64,000 nt of DNA from Corallococcus macrosporus. Lineage in GTDB: Bacteria > Myxococcota > Myxococcia > Myxococcales > Myxococcaceae. The stretch is taken from NCBI RefSeq assembly GCF_017302985.1, contig NZ_JAFIMU010000002.1, forward strand, positions 682,001-746,000. Direction: 5' to 3'. Numbering within the stretch: the stretch's first letter is position 1; each line of letters opens with the position of its first letter. Below are positions 52,105 through 61,267 of the stretch, in pieces. The position numbers and the translations under genes are program-made. The notes below the pieces were generated by a model that was given only the letters and a program-made list of their open reading frames with translations, was not told the origin of the DNA and ran no database searches.

Positions 52105-53076
52105 ATGAAGCTGCGCTCCTCCTCCTTCTCCAAGCCTTCCATCCCCTCCGGTTCCAGCACGCGCAGCCCCAGCGCGCCCCCCAAGCTGGAGACGCCCAAG
52201 ACGGTGAAGCCGGAGACGGTGTCGAAGCCGAAGGCGCCCACGGCCTCGGAGCTGCAGGCCGGCAAGAACAACCTCAAGCCCGCGGACCACGGCGTGGTGC
52301 ACCCGGACCTGCCGGGTATCCGGACCCGCCGTGACAACGGCCAGACCGGCGCGCAGTTCGCGGACTTCACGCAGGACGCGCGCAACTCCACGCACACGCT
52401 GATGAGCCGCCCCGTGGGCAACCAGATGCTGACGGACCTCAACGGCCGCACGCAGCACGTGAACCCCGGCAAGACGGGCACGCCGCAGAAGCCGCTGACG
52501 GTGGCGGACATCTACTCCGGCCGCAACGAGTCCATGCCCATGTCGCACCGCCCGCGTCACGACGGCACGGTGCAGTCGCTGCGCCCGGCGTACCGCTACG
52601 ACGGCCAGCCCAGCGCGGGCCAGGCCAGCCGCATCAACTACAACGAGAACGACCCCGGCAAGCGCTTCAACAGCCTGGGCCACGAGTCCGTGCACGCCTG
52701 GCGCGCCGCCAATGGCACGCAGGTGAGCCCGCTGGCGGTGAGCAAGCACTCCAACGCGGACGTGTTCAAGCGCTACCCCGAGCACTCGGCCGCGATGAAG
52801 GACACGGTGGAGACGCGCCTGCAGCTGCGCGAGGAGTTCGAGACGGTGGGCCTGCGCCCCACGCCGCGCATGCCGAACGCGCCCACGGAGAACGCCATCC
52901 GTGCCGAGCACGGCCTGCCCGCGCGCCAGGACTACTCGGGCTTCCGCCCCGGCGCGAACAAGAACGACGCGAACTTCGAGAACTACGACATGGGCTCGGA
53001 TGACCGCAGCCGGTTCCAGAAGTTCATGGGCACCCCGTCGCCGCTCGGGAAGATCGTCGGCGACCTGGAGAAGTAG
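52105..53076 (+). CDS. M91-type zinc protease-like protein without signal peptide
   Basis: 323 aa. A Ser/Pro/Lys-rich N-terminus (1-50) resembles effector translocation regions. The zinc motif GHESVHAWRAANG has HESVH at 193-197; downstream REEFETVGL and TENAIRAEHGLPARQDY match the second half of the M91 (NleD-like) signature, also seen in the RTX protein at 43372. Here no RTX repeats occur. The ATG at 52105 follows GAGG closely; an in-frame start at 52069 lacks a signal. Could be a contact-dependent or injected effector. Confidence 0.8.
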   Translation: MKLRSSSFSKPSIPSGSSTRSPSAPPKLETPKTVKPETVSKPKAPTASELQAGKNNLKPADHGVVHPDLPGIRTRRDNGQTGAQFADFTQDARNSTHTLMSRPVGNQMLTDLNGRTQHVNPGKTGTPQKPLTVADIYSGRNESMPMSHRPRHDGTVQSLRPAYRYDGQPSAGQASRINYNENDPGKRFNSLGHESVHAWRAANGTQVSPLAVSKHSNADVFKRYPEHSAAMKDTVETRLQLREEFETVGLRPTPRMPNAPTENAIRAEHGLPARQDYSGFRPGANKNDANFENYDMGSDDRSRFQKFMGTPSPLGKIVGDLEK

Positions 53077-53150
53077 GCCCTCTTTCGGGACGCGTCCGGG
53101 CGAGGGGTTCGCCGGTGGGATTGCCGCGCGCGCAACCACCCCCCACCGTT

Positions 53151-53167
53151 GACCTGGGACCCAGGTC
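53151..53167. promoter_or_regulatory. 7-bp inverted repeat before the TPR gene
   Basis: GACCTGG-GAC-CCAGGTC, perfect arms with a 3-nt centre, ending 15 nt before the ATG at 53182. Possible operator or leader hairpin. Confidence 0.35.
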
Positions 53168-53181
53168 CAAGGGGGCATTCC

Positions 53182-54846
53182 ATGCGCGCGCGATTCCTGT
53201 TCATCCTCATCCCGTTCCTGATGACCTCGGGGACGTCTGTCGGAGCGCATGGCAATCCGTCCGCCCTGTCGAGCCTGACCTCGCTCGCGCAGGGGGCCGT
53301 GCTCTTCGATGACCTGGGGAACTTCCAGCGCAAGGTGAGCACGCGGTCACCGGAGGCGCAGGCCTTCTTCGACCAGGGCATGCGGCTGACGTATGCCTTC
53401 AACCACGACGAGGCCGCGCGCTCGTTCGCCCGGGCCGCGCAGTTGGATCCGTCCTGCGCCATGTGCTTCTGGGGCACCGCCCTGGTGCTGGGGCCCAACT
53501 ACAACGTGCCCATGCTGCCGGACCGGGCCGCGACCGCGTGGACCGCCCTGCAGCGGGCCCGGGCGCTCGCCCCCACGGCGCCCCCGGTGGAGCAGGCGCT
53601 CATCGGCGCGCTGTCGAAGCGCTATGGAGGGCCGGAGCCCCGCACGCCGGAGCAGATGAAGCCCTTCTCCCAGTCCTATGCCAACGCCATGCGCGACGTG
53701 GCGAAGCGCTTCCCGGACGACCTGGACGTGCAGGTGCTGTTCGCCGAGTCGTTGATGGACCTGAACCCGTGGAAGCTGTGGACGCTGGAGGGCAAGCCCA
53801 ACCCGGGGACGGAGGAGATCGTCTCGCGGCTGGAGAAGGTGCTCGCGCGCGCGCCGGACCACCCGGGCGCCAATCACTATTACATCCACGCCATCGAGGC
53901 TTCGGAGCACCCCGAGCGCGCGCTGGCCTCCGCGGACCGGCTGCCGGACCTGATGCCGGGCGCGGGGCACGTCGTGCACATGCCGGCGCACATCTACCAG
54001 CGCGTGGGCCGGTATGCGGACGCCTCGGAGAGCAACCGCCGCGCCGTCGACGCGGACAATGCCTATCTGCGCAAGGTGGAGCCCATCGGTTACTACCCGA
54101 TGTACCTCGCGCACAACTGGGGCTTCCTGTCGTTCTCCGCGTCCATGGAGGGCCGGCGCGAGGAGTCCATCCGCGCCGCGCGCGAGTCCTCGAAGGTCCT
54201 GCCGCCGGAGATGCTGACGGAGATGCCGGGCATGGACTTCTTCGTCTCCGAGCCGCTGCTGGCGATGGTGCGCTTCGGCCGCTTCGATGAGCTGCTCGCC
54301 CAGCCCCGGCCGGACGCGAAGTACCCGGTGCTGACGGGCCTGTGGCTGCACGCGCACGGACTGGCGCTCGCCGCGAAGGGCGAGTTCAAGCGGGCCCGCG
54401 CGGAGCACGATGAGCTGGTGAAGCTGGCCGCGAGCGTCCCGGACACGCTGACCGCCGGGAACAACTCGGCGAAGGACGTGCTGGACGTGGCGGCCCGCGT
54501 GCTCGACGCCTCCATCGCGGAGCGGCAGGGCTGCGCGGATGCGTTGTCGCGCTGGGACGACGCGGTGCGGGCGGCGGATCAGCTGGCCTACTCCGAGCCC
54601 AGCGACTGGTTCTACCCGGTGCGCCACTACCAGGGCGCGGCGCTGCTGGACGCGAAGCAGTACAGGGCCGCGGAGGCCGTCTACCAGGAGGACCTGCGCC
54701 GCAACCCGGGCAACGGCTGGGCCCTCTTCGGGCTCATGCAGTCGCTGAAGGGGCAGGGCAGGACGGCGGAAGCCACCGCCGCGCGTCAGCGCTTCGAGAC
54801 GGCCTGGGCGAACGCGGACATCGCGCTCACGCGCACGGCCTTCTGA
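53182..54846 (+). CDS. Secreted TPR-repeat protein
   Basis: 554 aa. Signal peptide (LFILIPFLMTSGTSVGA). TPR-like helix pairs run through the length: AFFDQGMRLTYAFNHDEAARSFARAAQLDP, a CAMCF motif (Cys pair near 85), HYYIHAIEASEHPERALASADRLP, HMPAHIYQRVGRYADASESNRRAVDADNAY, and C-terminal YRAAEAVYQEDLRRNPGNGWALFGL. Such proteins form scaffolds for protein complexes in the periplasm or outer membrane. Function specific to this gene unknown. The convergent membrane protein gene starts 3 nt later. Confidence 0.82.
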   Translation: MRARFLFILIPFLMTSGTSVGAHGNPSALSSLTSLAQGAVLFDDLGNFQRKVSTRSPEAQAFFDQGMRLTYAFNHDEAARSFARAAQLDPSCAMCFWGTALVLGPNYNVPMLPDRAATAWTALQRARALAPTAPPVEQALIGALSKRYGGPEPRTPEQMKPFSQSYANAMRDVAKRFPDDLDVQVLFAESLMDLNPWKLWTLEGKPNPGTEEIVSRLEKVLARAPDHPGANHYYIHAIEASEHPERALASADRLPDLMPGAGHVVHMPAHIYQRVGRYADASESNRRAVDADNAYLRKVEPIGYYPMYLAHNWGFLSFSASMEGRREESIRAARESSKVLPPEMLTEMPGMDFFVSEPLLAMVRFGRFDELLAQPRPDAKYPVLTGLWLHAHGLALAAKGEFKRARAEHDELVKLAASVPDTLTAGNNSAKDVLDVAARVLDASIAERQGCADALSRWDDAVRAADQLAYSEPSDWFYPVRHYQGAALLDAKQYRAAEAVYQEDLRRNPGNGWALFGLMQSLKGQGRTAEATAARQRFETAWANADIALTRTAF

Positions 54847-54848
54847 AG

Positions 54849-55352
54849 TCAGCGCGCTTCGGCGCGGCGAAAGCCATACACCCAGGCTCCGGCGGCGATG
54901 AGCGCGGGGAGGACCACGGACAGGGTGAGCGCGCCGAACACGGCGTCGTTCACCGGCTGCCCGATGAGGTCCACGCCGGACACCCGCAGCCACGCCTTCA
55001 CGCAGGTGATGCCCCAGTTGGCCCAGTTGGCGACGATGACCGCCCAGGCCAGCCGGCGCTGTCCCACGGGGCCGTAGCGCAGCATGGGCAGCGTCCACGC
55101 GACGCCCAAGAGGAAGAACGTCCCCATCAGCGCGTTCAGGTGCGCGGCGAGCGCCATGTGCGGATCCGCCGGCACCTTGCCCGTCATCGCCGCGGAGACG
55201 TAGCCGCCCGTGAGCAGCCCCACCAGCATCAGCCAGGCCCCGGCGTGCGCCATGAGCCGGGCCGCGGGCTGGACCTGTGCCTGGGTCTCAGGCACCGCGG
55301 TGGATTCGGGGACGGCGGCCTCGGAGAGGGGACGGGCGGAAGCGGTGTGCAT
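54849..55352 (-). CDS. Small four-helix membrane protein, HabA/HabB-like
   Basis: 167 aa. Four membrane helices (LMLVGLLTGGYVSAAMTG; LNALMGTFFLLGVAWTLPML; LAWAVIVANWANWGITCVKAW; AVFGALTLSVVLPALIAAGAW). The conserved AHLNALMGTFFLLG and ANWANWG blocks remind me of hydroxylaminobenzene mutases, but this is a weak resemblance. ATG 55352 is chosen because the upstream alternative is a TTG at 55385; neither has a Shine-Dalgarno. Confidence 0.5.
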   Translation of the reverse strand: MHTASARPLSEAAVPESTAVPETQAQVQPAARLMAHAGAWLMLVGLLTGGYVSAAMTGKVPADPHMALAAHLNALMGTFFLLGVAWTLPMLRYGPVGQRRLAWAVIVANWANWGITCVKAWLRVSGVDLIGQPVNDAVFGALTLSVVLPALIAAGAWVYGFRRAEAR

Positions 55353-55421
55353 GGTGGGCGGAGCGTCATCCTCGCACCCGGCCAAGCCTGGACGCCAATC
55401 ACCCCCTCCTGACTCCCAGCG

Positions 55422-56813
55422 TCAGAAGCGGGCCTGGAGCAGCACGTTGACGCCCACCGCGTTGGCGGGCTGGAAGACGGGCTCGGCGACGCCCGTCAGG
55501 TCGTCCTCGAAGCGGGTCCGGTTCGGGTCGTGGGTGTAGGAGACCTCCGCCAGCACGCCCGCCACCGTCCCCAGGTCCCAGCGGGCCGTGGCCTTCACGG
55601 TCACCACCAGCCTCGGGACCTCACCCTCGGGCAGGATGTCGAGCTGGTTGGGGCCCCGGAACACGATGTCGCGGGCCGGGAAGTCCACCAGCGCGTTCCG
55701 GAGCGAGGCGGGCCGGGTGACGCGCAGGAGCAGCCCGGGCGTCAGCCCCCAGGCCTGGAGGTGGTAGTCGCTGCTCAGCGTGCCGGACACCTCCGCGCGC
55801 GTCTCCGCGTCGTCCAGGAAGTCCTGGTGCGGGGGGAACCCGGGCACGTCCATCTGGAGGAAGCCGAGCGTGCGGACATAGGCCAGCGCGTGCGCCCGCC
55901 AGAAGCCCTGCTTCACCCGCGCCTCCAGGGCCCCCGCCCCCGAGGTCTGCGTGCTTCGCTGGGGCGGGGTGGTCCCCGGAGCCAGCAGGCCCTGCGACGC
56001 GAAACTTCCCTCCAGCGACACGGAGGCGCCGAAGCCTCCGGTGTACGTCTCCGGCTGGAAGAAGCGCTCGAAGAAGGTCGGGTCGCCCGAGTAGAGCGTC
56101 AGGTCGACGTTGTTCCCCACGGGCTCGCCCCGGTGCCAGACCGCGCCCAGCGAGGCCCCACGCACGGGGACGTCCAGCTCGATGCCCTGGATCGCGGCGG
56201 CGGGGATCTGCCCCCGGTTGAGCACGGTGCCCTTCGCGGCCAGCCGCAGCTCGGGGGTGACGTCCAGGAAGCCGCCCGCGAGCAGGGCATAGTGGCGTGA
56301 GGACTCCAGCACGAGGTCATCGGCCACGTTGGCGGACTTGAGCGCCACGAAGGCCTCCCACCGCCGCCGGGACAGGCGCAGCTCCAGCGCGGACTCGTTG
56401 CCGGTGCGGCGGGGGAACGCCTGCCGCTCCCAGCTCACCGGCCAGGTGAAGCCCATGTAGAGCCGCGACGTGCTCAGCGGATGGACCGCTACGACAAAAC
56501 CCTCTCCGGACTCCCAGCCCGACGGGCGGTAGCGCAGCCGCAGGTTGCTGCCGAAGTCCTGCAGGCTGATGCCCTGGGTGCCCGGCGTGGACAGGAAGAA
56601 CGACAGCGTGGCTTCCGCGCGCAGGCCCGACGCGAGCTCCGGCGTATGGCCTTCCAGCGCCGCGTGGAAGGACGTGCCCGAGCCCTCGCGGTCGATGTCC
56701 TCGTCGAGGGCCTGGAACGACAGCCGCGCCTGGAGGGGCGCTTCAGCGGGCGTGGATTCGGGGGCCTGCCCCAGGAGGAGCAGCAGGGGCAGCGTCAGCA
56801 AGGGAGCCGTCAT
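55422..56813 (-). CDS. Outer-membrane beta-barrel protein
   Basis: 463 aa. Signal peptide ending near LLGQA (about 17), then alternating beta strands throughout (ARLSFQALDEDI, LRLRYRPSGWESGEG, ALELRLSRRRWEAFVALKSANVADDLVLE), ending in VNVLLQARF, the C-terminal Phe of BAM substrates. Possibly an alginate-export or porin-like channel. Cotranscribed after the MHS transporter: its start is 15 nt past the stop of that gene (minus strand). Confidence 0.72.
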   Translation of the reverse strand: MTAPLLTLPLLLLLGQAPESTPAEAPLQARLSFQALDEDIDREGSGTSFHAALEGHTPELASGLRAEATLSFFLSTPGTQGISLQDFGSNLRLRYRPSGWESGEGFVVAVHPLSTSRLYMGFTWPVSWERQAFPRRTGNESALELRLSRRRWEAFVALKSANVADDLVLESSRHYALLAGGFLDVTPELRLAAKGTVLNRGQIPAAAIQGIELDVPVRGASLGAVWHRGEPVGNNVDLTLYSGDPTFFERFFQPETYTGGFGASVSLEGSFASQGLLAPGTTPPQRSTQTSGAGALEARVKQGFWRAHALAYVRTLGFLQMDVPGFPPHQDFLDDAETRAEVSGTLSSDYHLQAWGLTPGLLLRVTRPASLRNALVDFPARDIVFRGPNQLDILPEGEVPRLVVTVKATARWDLGTVAGVLAEVSYTHDPNRTRFEDDLTGVAEPVFQPANAVGVNVLLQARF

Positions 56814-56828
56814 GGACGCGCGCGTCTA

Positions 56829-58103
56829 TCACGGGTCGATGCGGCTGTGGCGCCGGGTGTCTGGCATCACGGTGTAGACGAGCAGCGAGCAGAAGATGCA
56901 GGCCGTGACGTACCAGAAGAACCACGCCTCGTGCCCGGCCAGCTTCAGGCGCGTGCCCACGTACTCCGCGGTGCCGCCGAAGAGGGACACCGTGAGCGCG
57001 TACGGCAGCCCCACGCCCAGTGCGCGGATGCGCGCGGGGAACAGCTCCGCCTTCACCACCGCGTTGATGGACGTGTAGCCGGAGAGGATGACCAGCGCCG
57101 CGAGCACCAGCAGGAACGCGGTGAAGGCGTCCTTCGTCCGCGTCAGCGCGGTGAGCAGCGGCACGGTGCACAGCGTGCCCAGGATGCCAAAGCCCATCAG
57201 CACCGGCCTGCGCCCCACCTTGTCGGAGACGAAGCCCAGCACCGGCTGGAGCAGCATGTACAGGAACAACGAGCCCGCGGAGATGAGCGTGGCCTCATCC
57301 CGCGTGAGCCCCACGGAGTTCACCAGGAACTTCTGCATGTAGACGGTGTATGTGTAGAAGGCCAGCGTCCCGCCCAGGGTGAGCCCCACCACGACGGCGA
57401 TCTCCTTCGGGTGGCGCAACAGCTCCCGCATGGGGTGGTGCCGGGCCTTCGTCGCGGCCTCGCGCGTGAAGGCCTCCGTCTCCACCATGTTGCGCCGCAT
57501 GTAGAAGCCGAAGACGGCCAGCGCCGCGCCAATGCCAAACGGGATGCGCCAGCCCCACGCCTCCAGCTGCGGGCCCGTCAACAGCAGCCGCTGCAACACC
57601 AGCAGCGTCAGCGTGGCCAGGAGCTGTCCCAGGATGAGCGTGACGTACTGGAAGGAGCTGTAGAAGCCCCGGTGGCGGGAGGTGGCCACCTCGCTCAGGT
57701 ACGTGGCGCTGGTGCCGTACTCGCCGCCCAGGGAGAGCCCCTGGAGCAGCCGCGCGAGCATCAGCACGATGGGGGCCGCCACGCCGATGCGCGCGTACGT
57801 GGGGCACACGGCGATGACCAGCGAGCCCAGGCACATCAGCGTGACGGACACCGTCAGCGCGGACCTGCGGCCCTTCAGGTCCGCGTAGAGCCCCATCAGC
57901 CAGCCGCCCACCGGCCGGATGAGGAAGCCCAGCGCGAACACCCCGGCGGTGTTGAGCTGCTGCACCAGCGGATCCGCGTCCGGGAAGAACGCCTGCGCGA
58001 AGTACAGCGAGAACGCGGAGTAGACGTAGAAGTCGTACCACTCGATGAGGTTGCCCACCGAGCCGCCGAAGATGGAGAGCAGCCGCTGCCGCGTCGCGGA
58101 CAT
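56829..58103 (-). CDS. MFS transporter, MHS (metabolite:H+ symporter) family
   Basis: 424 aa, twelve helices. N-terminal GGSVGNLIEWYDFYVYSAFSLYFAQAFFP and LKGRRSALTVSVTLMCLGSLVI with the loop-2 motif DLKGRR, then LLQGLSLGGEYGTSATYLSEVA, are typical of KgtP/ShiA/ProP-type MHS permeases. The closest pattern is alpha-ketoglutarate permease, but the substrate is not certain. Upstream of the beta-barrel gene and downstream of the dienelactone hydrolase. Confidence 0.9.
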   Translation of the reverse strand: MSATRQRLLSIFGGSVGNLIEWYDFYVYSAFSLYFAQAFFPDADPLVQQLNTAGVFALGFLIRPVGGWLMGLYADLKGRRSALTVSVTLMCLGSLVIAVCPTYARIGVAAPIVLMLARLLQGLSLGGEYGTSATYLSEVATSRHRGFYSSFQYVTLILGQLLATLTLLVLQRLLLTGPQLEAWGWRIPFGIGAALAVFGFYMRRNMVETEAFTREAATKARHHPMRELLRHPKEIAVVVGLTLGGTLAFYTYTVYMQKFLVNSVGLTRDEATLISAGSLFLYMLLQPVLGFVSDKVGRRPVLMGFGILGTLCTVPLLTALTRTKDAFTAFLLVLAALVILSGYTSINAVVKAELFPARIRALGVGLPYALTVSLFGGTAEYVGTRLKLAGHEAWFFWYVTACIFCSLLVYTVMPDTRRHSRIDP

Positions 58104-58112
58104 CGGGCGGGC

Positions 58113-58850
58113 TCAGGCCTTCAGCGTGCGGCCGAACAGGTCCTCGATGCGGGTCCAATGCGTCTCCGCGACCTCCGCGTTGAACTGCGGCGTGCCCGGC
58201 ACCGCGTAGCCGTGCTGTGCGCCGGGGTAGAGCTCCGAGCGGTACTTCACGCCCGCGTCCTTCAGCGCCGCCTCCAGCGTGCGGATGGCGTCCGCGGGCA
58301 TGGCGTTGTCCTGGTCCGCGTGGCCGAAGTACAGCTCCGCCTTCACCTGGTTCAGCAGGCGGTGGGGGCTCTCCGGCGAGTCCGTGGCCAGCCGTCCGCC
58401 GTGGGACGACGCCACCGCGGCGATGCGGTCCGGGAAGTCCGCGCCCATGCGCACCGCGAGCCCGCCGCTGAAGCAGTAGCCGGCCACGCCCGCCTTCGGG
58501 CCCTTCACGAAGGGCTGGCGGAAGAGGAAGTCCAACTCCGCTCCCGCGTCCGCCTTCAGGCGGTCCGGCGTCAGCGTGCCGATGAGCGCGTAGATGCGCT
58601 TGCGGAAGGCCTCGTCATGGAACGTGCCCTTGAGCTCCAGCTTCGACGCGGGCGCCTCCCGGTAGAACACGTTGGGCAGCAGCACGACGAAGCCGGACTT
58701 CGACAGGCGCCGGGCCATCTGCTCGAAGACGGGCCGGACGCCAAAGGCATCCGTCAGCATGATGACCGCGGGCCACGGCCCCGAGCCTTCCGGCTGGAAC
58801 AGCTTCGCGTCCATCACTCCATCCGCGGTCTTGATGTCGACGTCCTGCAT
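58113..58850 (-). CDS. Dienelactone hydrolase family protein
   Basis: 245 aa. The nucleophile elbow GYCFSGG has Cys126, and HGYAVPG gives the His; the Asp is in YFGHADQDNAMP. The Cys-His-Asp triad is that of dienelactone hydrolases, which open dienelactones in chloroaromatic degradation; bacterial relatives often act on other esters. ATG 58850 has GGAGGA 9 nt upstream. It precedes the MHS transporter by 9 nt, so both likely serve uptake and hydrolysis of an organic acid or ester. Confidence 0.88.
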   Translation of the reverse strand: MQDVDIKTADGVMDAKLFQPEGSGPWPAVIMLTDAFGVRPVFEQMARRLSKSGFVVLLPNVFYREAPASKLELKGTFHDEAFRKRIYALIGTLTPDRLKADAGAELDFLFRQPFVKGPKAGVAGYCFSGGLAVRMGADFPDRIAAVASSHGGRLATDSPESPHRLLNQVKAELYFGHADQDNAMPADAIRTLEAALKDAGVKYRSELYPGAQHGYAVPGTPQFNAEVAETHWTRIEDLFGRTLKA

Positions 58851-58995
58851 GGCGTGGGTCTCCTCCAGGGCGGGCAGGGCTGCGCGCCCGCGCTGGAAGA
58901 GACACCACACGTGCTGGCGATGCGCCATCCGTTTCGCGCCGGGCCCCCACCACCCCTCGCGAAACGGACACTTGCTTCCCTGGCGGGCCGCGCGA

Positions 58996-59853
58996 CTACT
59001 TGACGCAGTTGCCCCAGCCGCGCTTGCTGTTGGAGACGGTCATCTCCCAGTAGCGGGTGCCGCTGTTGTAGTCGATGGACACGCCGTCGGTGTAGTTGCT
59101 GGTGCTGAAGTTGCCACCGATGCCGGACAGCATGCAGGCGACGCCACCCGGATCGTAGGCCAGGTTGTGCGTGAAGCTGCCCGGGTTGCCCGCGATCCAC
59201 AGCCAGCCGCCCTGGTCCGAGGCGACGTCCACGCAGACGGCGCGAGCGCCGCCCGCCGCGCCCAGGTTGCCGCCCAGGTACCAGTTGTACCCGTCGTTCC
59301 AGACGCGGGCGTAGTCGGAGTTGGCCGTGTAGCCGCCCGCGGCCTCCACCTGCGTGAGGAAGCAGCGGCGCGCGGAGGTGACCGCGCCCAGCAGCTTCGC
59401 CGCCTGGCCGTCGTACCAGGAGACCTCCGGGGTCCGGTTGGTGGCGGTGTTGATGCACTGCACGCCCGAGCTCAGCGCCTTGCCGTTGCTCTGGTTGACG
59501 AAGATCATCCAGTTGCCCGCGTAATCGAACACGCCCACGCCGGCCCAGCTGGTGCCCTTCAGGTTGCCCTGGACGCCGGTCAGGAAGCAGGTGCGGTTCG
59601 TGGACGTCCCGATGGACGTGGAGGTCAGGCCGTTGGCGGCGGTGCCCCACCAGTACGTCCCGCCCAGGGCCACACCCTGCTCGCTCGCCGCGAGGGACGC
59701 GTCCGCCGGGGCGGCGGTCTCGGTGACAGCTTCGGCCGGCGCGGTCTCGTTCGCCAGGGACTGGTCCATCATCGGGTCGCCACCGCAGCCCACCGCGAAG
59801 AGGGACAGGGGGGCCGCCAGGAACAGCTTCCGCGCGAAGTGATGGGTAGACAT
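58996..59853 (-). CDS. Secreted lipoprotein of unknown family
   Basis: 285 aa. Signal peptide with lipobox FAVGC (Cys23), followed by an acidic Ala/Glu-rich linker (about 30-60). The mature domain holds many Trp/Gly/Asn-rich beta segments (TYWWGTAANGLT, NRTCFLTGVQGNLKGTSWAGVGVFDYAGNWMIFVNQSNG, RCFLTQVEAAGGYTANSDYARVWNDGYNWYLGGN) with three or four repeats of about 60 residues and Cys pairs. Lectin-like repeat fold likely. GGAGAA lies 5-10 nt before the ATG. The longer open frame to 60813 is a shadow of the gene on the other strand. Confidence 0.6.
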   Translation of the reverse strand: MSTHHFARKLFLAAPLSLFAVGCGGDPMMDQSLANETAPAEAVTETAAPADASLAASEQGVALGGTYWWGTAANGLTSTSIGTSTNRTCFLTGVQGNLKGTSWAGVGVFDYAGNWMIFVNQSNGKALSSGVQCINTATNRTPEVSWYDGQAAKLLGAVTSARRCFLTQVEAAGGYTANSDYARVWNDGYNWYLGGNLGAAGGARAVCVDVASDQGGWLWIAGNPGSFTHNLAYDPGGVACMLSGIGGNFSTSNYTDGVSIDYNSGTRYWEMTVSNSKRGWGNCVK

Positions 59854-59901
59854 GACGTTTCTCCGTTCTGCGTTCGGGAAATGCCAGCGATGCGTCCTGC
59901 T

Positions 59902-60057
59902 GGCCGGGGTTCGTCCCGGCCGGGTCGCCAGCGGGGAACGTGACGGTGCATGAGCAACCGGGATGCCAACGCCTCGCTCCAGGGGGCGCGCTGCCGAGGG
60001 CCGCGAGGAACGGCAAGCCTTGCGTGTCCCCGGTGCCTGGGGCCCGGCAAGGCTTGC
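59902..60057. promoter_or_regulatory. Structured divergent region: hairpin and large inverted repeat
   Basis: GGCCGGG / CCCGGCC hairpin (59902-59921, 6-nt loop) and a larger inverted repeat: GCAAGCCTTGC (60013-60023) and GCAAGGCTTGC (60047-60057), 11-bp perfect complements around a nested CCCC...GGGG. It lies between the divergent lipoprotein (start 59853) and hydrolase (60136). The 282-bp interval has no gene I can support. Confidence 0.45.
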
Positions 60058-60135
60058 ACGGACGGCAAGAGTTGCACGGGGGAGCCCTCCTGGCAGGATC
60101 CGCGCAGTCTCCGGAAGCGGGAGGACAAGGTGGGC

Positions 60136-61251
60136 ATGCATCGCGAAGGCGCGGCCGTGGTCCGGACCCTGGTGGTGCTGGGCCTGATGTGGGGCGCGGG
60201 CGCGCGGGCGGAGGTGACGCGCGCGGAGTTCCTGGTGCCTTCGGAAGAAGGCATCGAGGTGTCCGTCCGCGAGGTGAAGGACTCCGGCATGCAGATGGCG
60301 AACCTGCCGCCCCTCATCCTCCTGCACGGCGCGCGGGTGCCGGGGCGCGCCTCGTTCGACCTGCCGGTGGAGGGCGGCTCCCTCGCGGCGGAGCTCGCTC
60401 GGGCGGGGCACGCCGTGTACCTCATGGACGCGCGCGGCTATGGCGGCTCCACGCGGCCCCTGGCCATGAGCACGCCCGCGAAGGGCCCGCCCCTGGTGGG
60501 CTCGCACGAGGTCGTCCAGGACGTGCACGCGGTGGTGGCCTGGGTGAAGGCGCGCACGGGGCAGCGCCGCGTGGGGCTGGTGGGGTGGGCCACCGGAGGC
60601 CACTGGGCGGGCATGTACGCCAGCCTCCACCCGGACAACGTCAGCCACCTGGTGATGCTCAACGCGCTCTATGCGGGCAGCGCGGAGCACAAGATGCTGG
60701 GCAGGGGCACGGACTTCGAGGACCCCAAGCGGCCAGGGCAGTTCAACGCGGAGGGCATGGGCGCCTACCGGTGGAACACGGGCGCGTCGCTGATGGCGGT
60801 GTGGGACCGGCAACTGCCGGCGGAGGAGGCGGAGCGCGCGAAGTGGCGCGACCCGGAGGTGGCCGCGTCCTTCCAGCGCGAGGCGCTCGCGAGTGATCCG
60901 CTGGGCCCTTCGCGCACGCCGTTCGCGTTCCGGGCGCCGTCAGGGGCGCTGGAGGACAGCTTCTACCTGGCCACGGGCCGGCAGCTCTGGGACGGGGCCG
61001 CCATCACGGGGAAGGTGTTGATTGTCCGCGCGGAGAACGACTTCTGGAGCCGGCCGGAGGACGTCACGCGCCTCCAGGAGCACCTGAACCACGCGGCCAG
61101 CGTGAAGGCCGTGGTGCTGCCGGGCGCGACGCACTTCGTGCACCTGGAGCGGCCGGAGCGGGGCCGCCGCGTCTTCATGGACGAGCTGCTGCGCTTCACC
61201 GGCGCCCGCGTCACCCCCGCGCCGAAGCCCCCGAAGCCGGCCGCGCCGTGA
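60136..61251 (+). CDS. Secreted alpha/beta-hydrolase-like protein lacking the nucleophile Ser
   Basis: 371 aa. Signal peptide (about 1-25). ILLHGARVPG (62-70) is the oxyanion strand, DARGYGGST (98-106) and an LVGWATGGHW elbow (148-157). The expected Gly-x-Ser-x-Gly is Gly-Trp-Ala-Thr-Gly: Ala152 replaces Ser. VRAENDFWS and GATHFVHLE still carry Asp and His. This suggests loss of hydrolase activity, or a non-catalytic binding role. ATG 60136 (GTG at 60130 possible) with AAGG and GGAGG about 10-15 nt upstream. Confidence 0.8.
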   Translation: MHREGAAVVRTLVVLGLMWGAGARAEVTRAEFLVPSEEGIEVSVREVKDSGMQMANLPPLILLHGARVPGRASFDLPVEGGSLAAELARAGHAVYLMDARGYGGSTRPLAMSTPAKGPPLVGSHEVVQDVHAVVAWVKARTGQRRVGLVGWATGGHWAGMYASLHPDNVSHLVMLNALYAGSAEHKMLGRGTDFEDPKRPGQFNAEGMGAYRWNTGASLMAVWDRQLPAEEAERAKWRDPEVAASFQREALASDPLGPSRTPFAFRAPSGALEDSFYLATGRQLWDGAAITGKVLIVRAENDFWSRPEDVTRLQEHLNHAASVKAVVLPGATHFVHLERPERGRRVFMDELLRFTGARVTPAPKPPKPAAP

Positions 61252-61267
61252 GCCGGTTAGACTGGCG

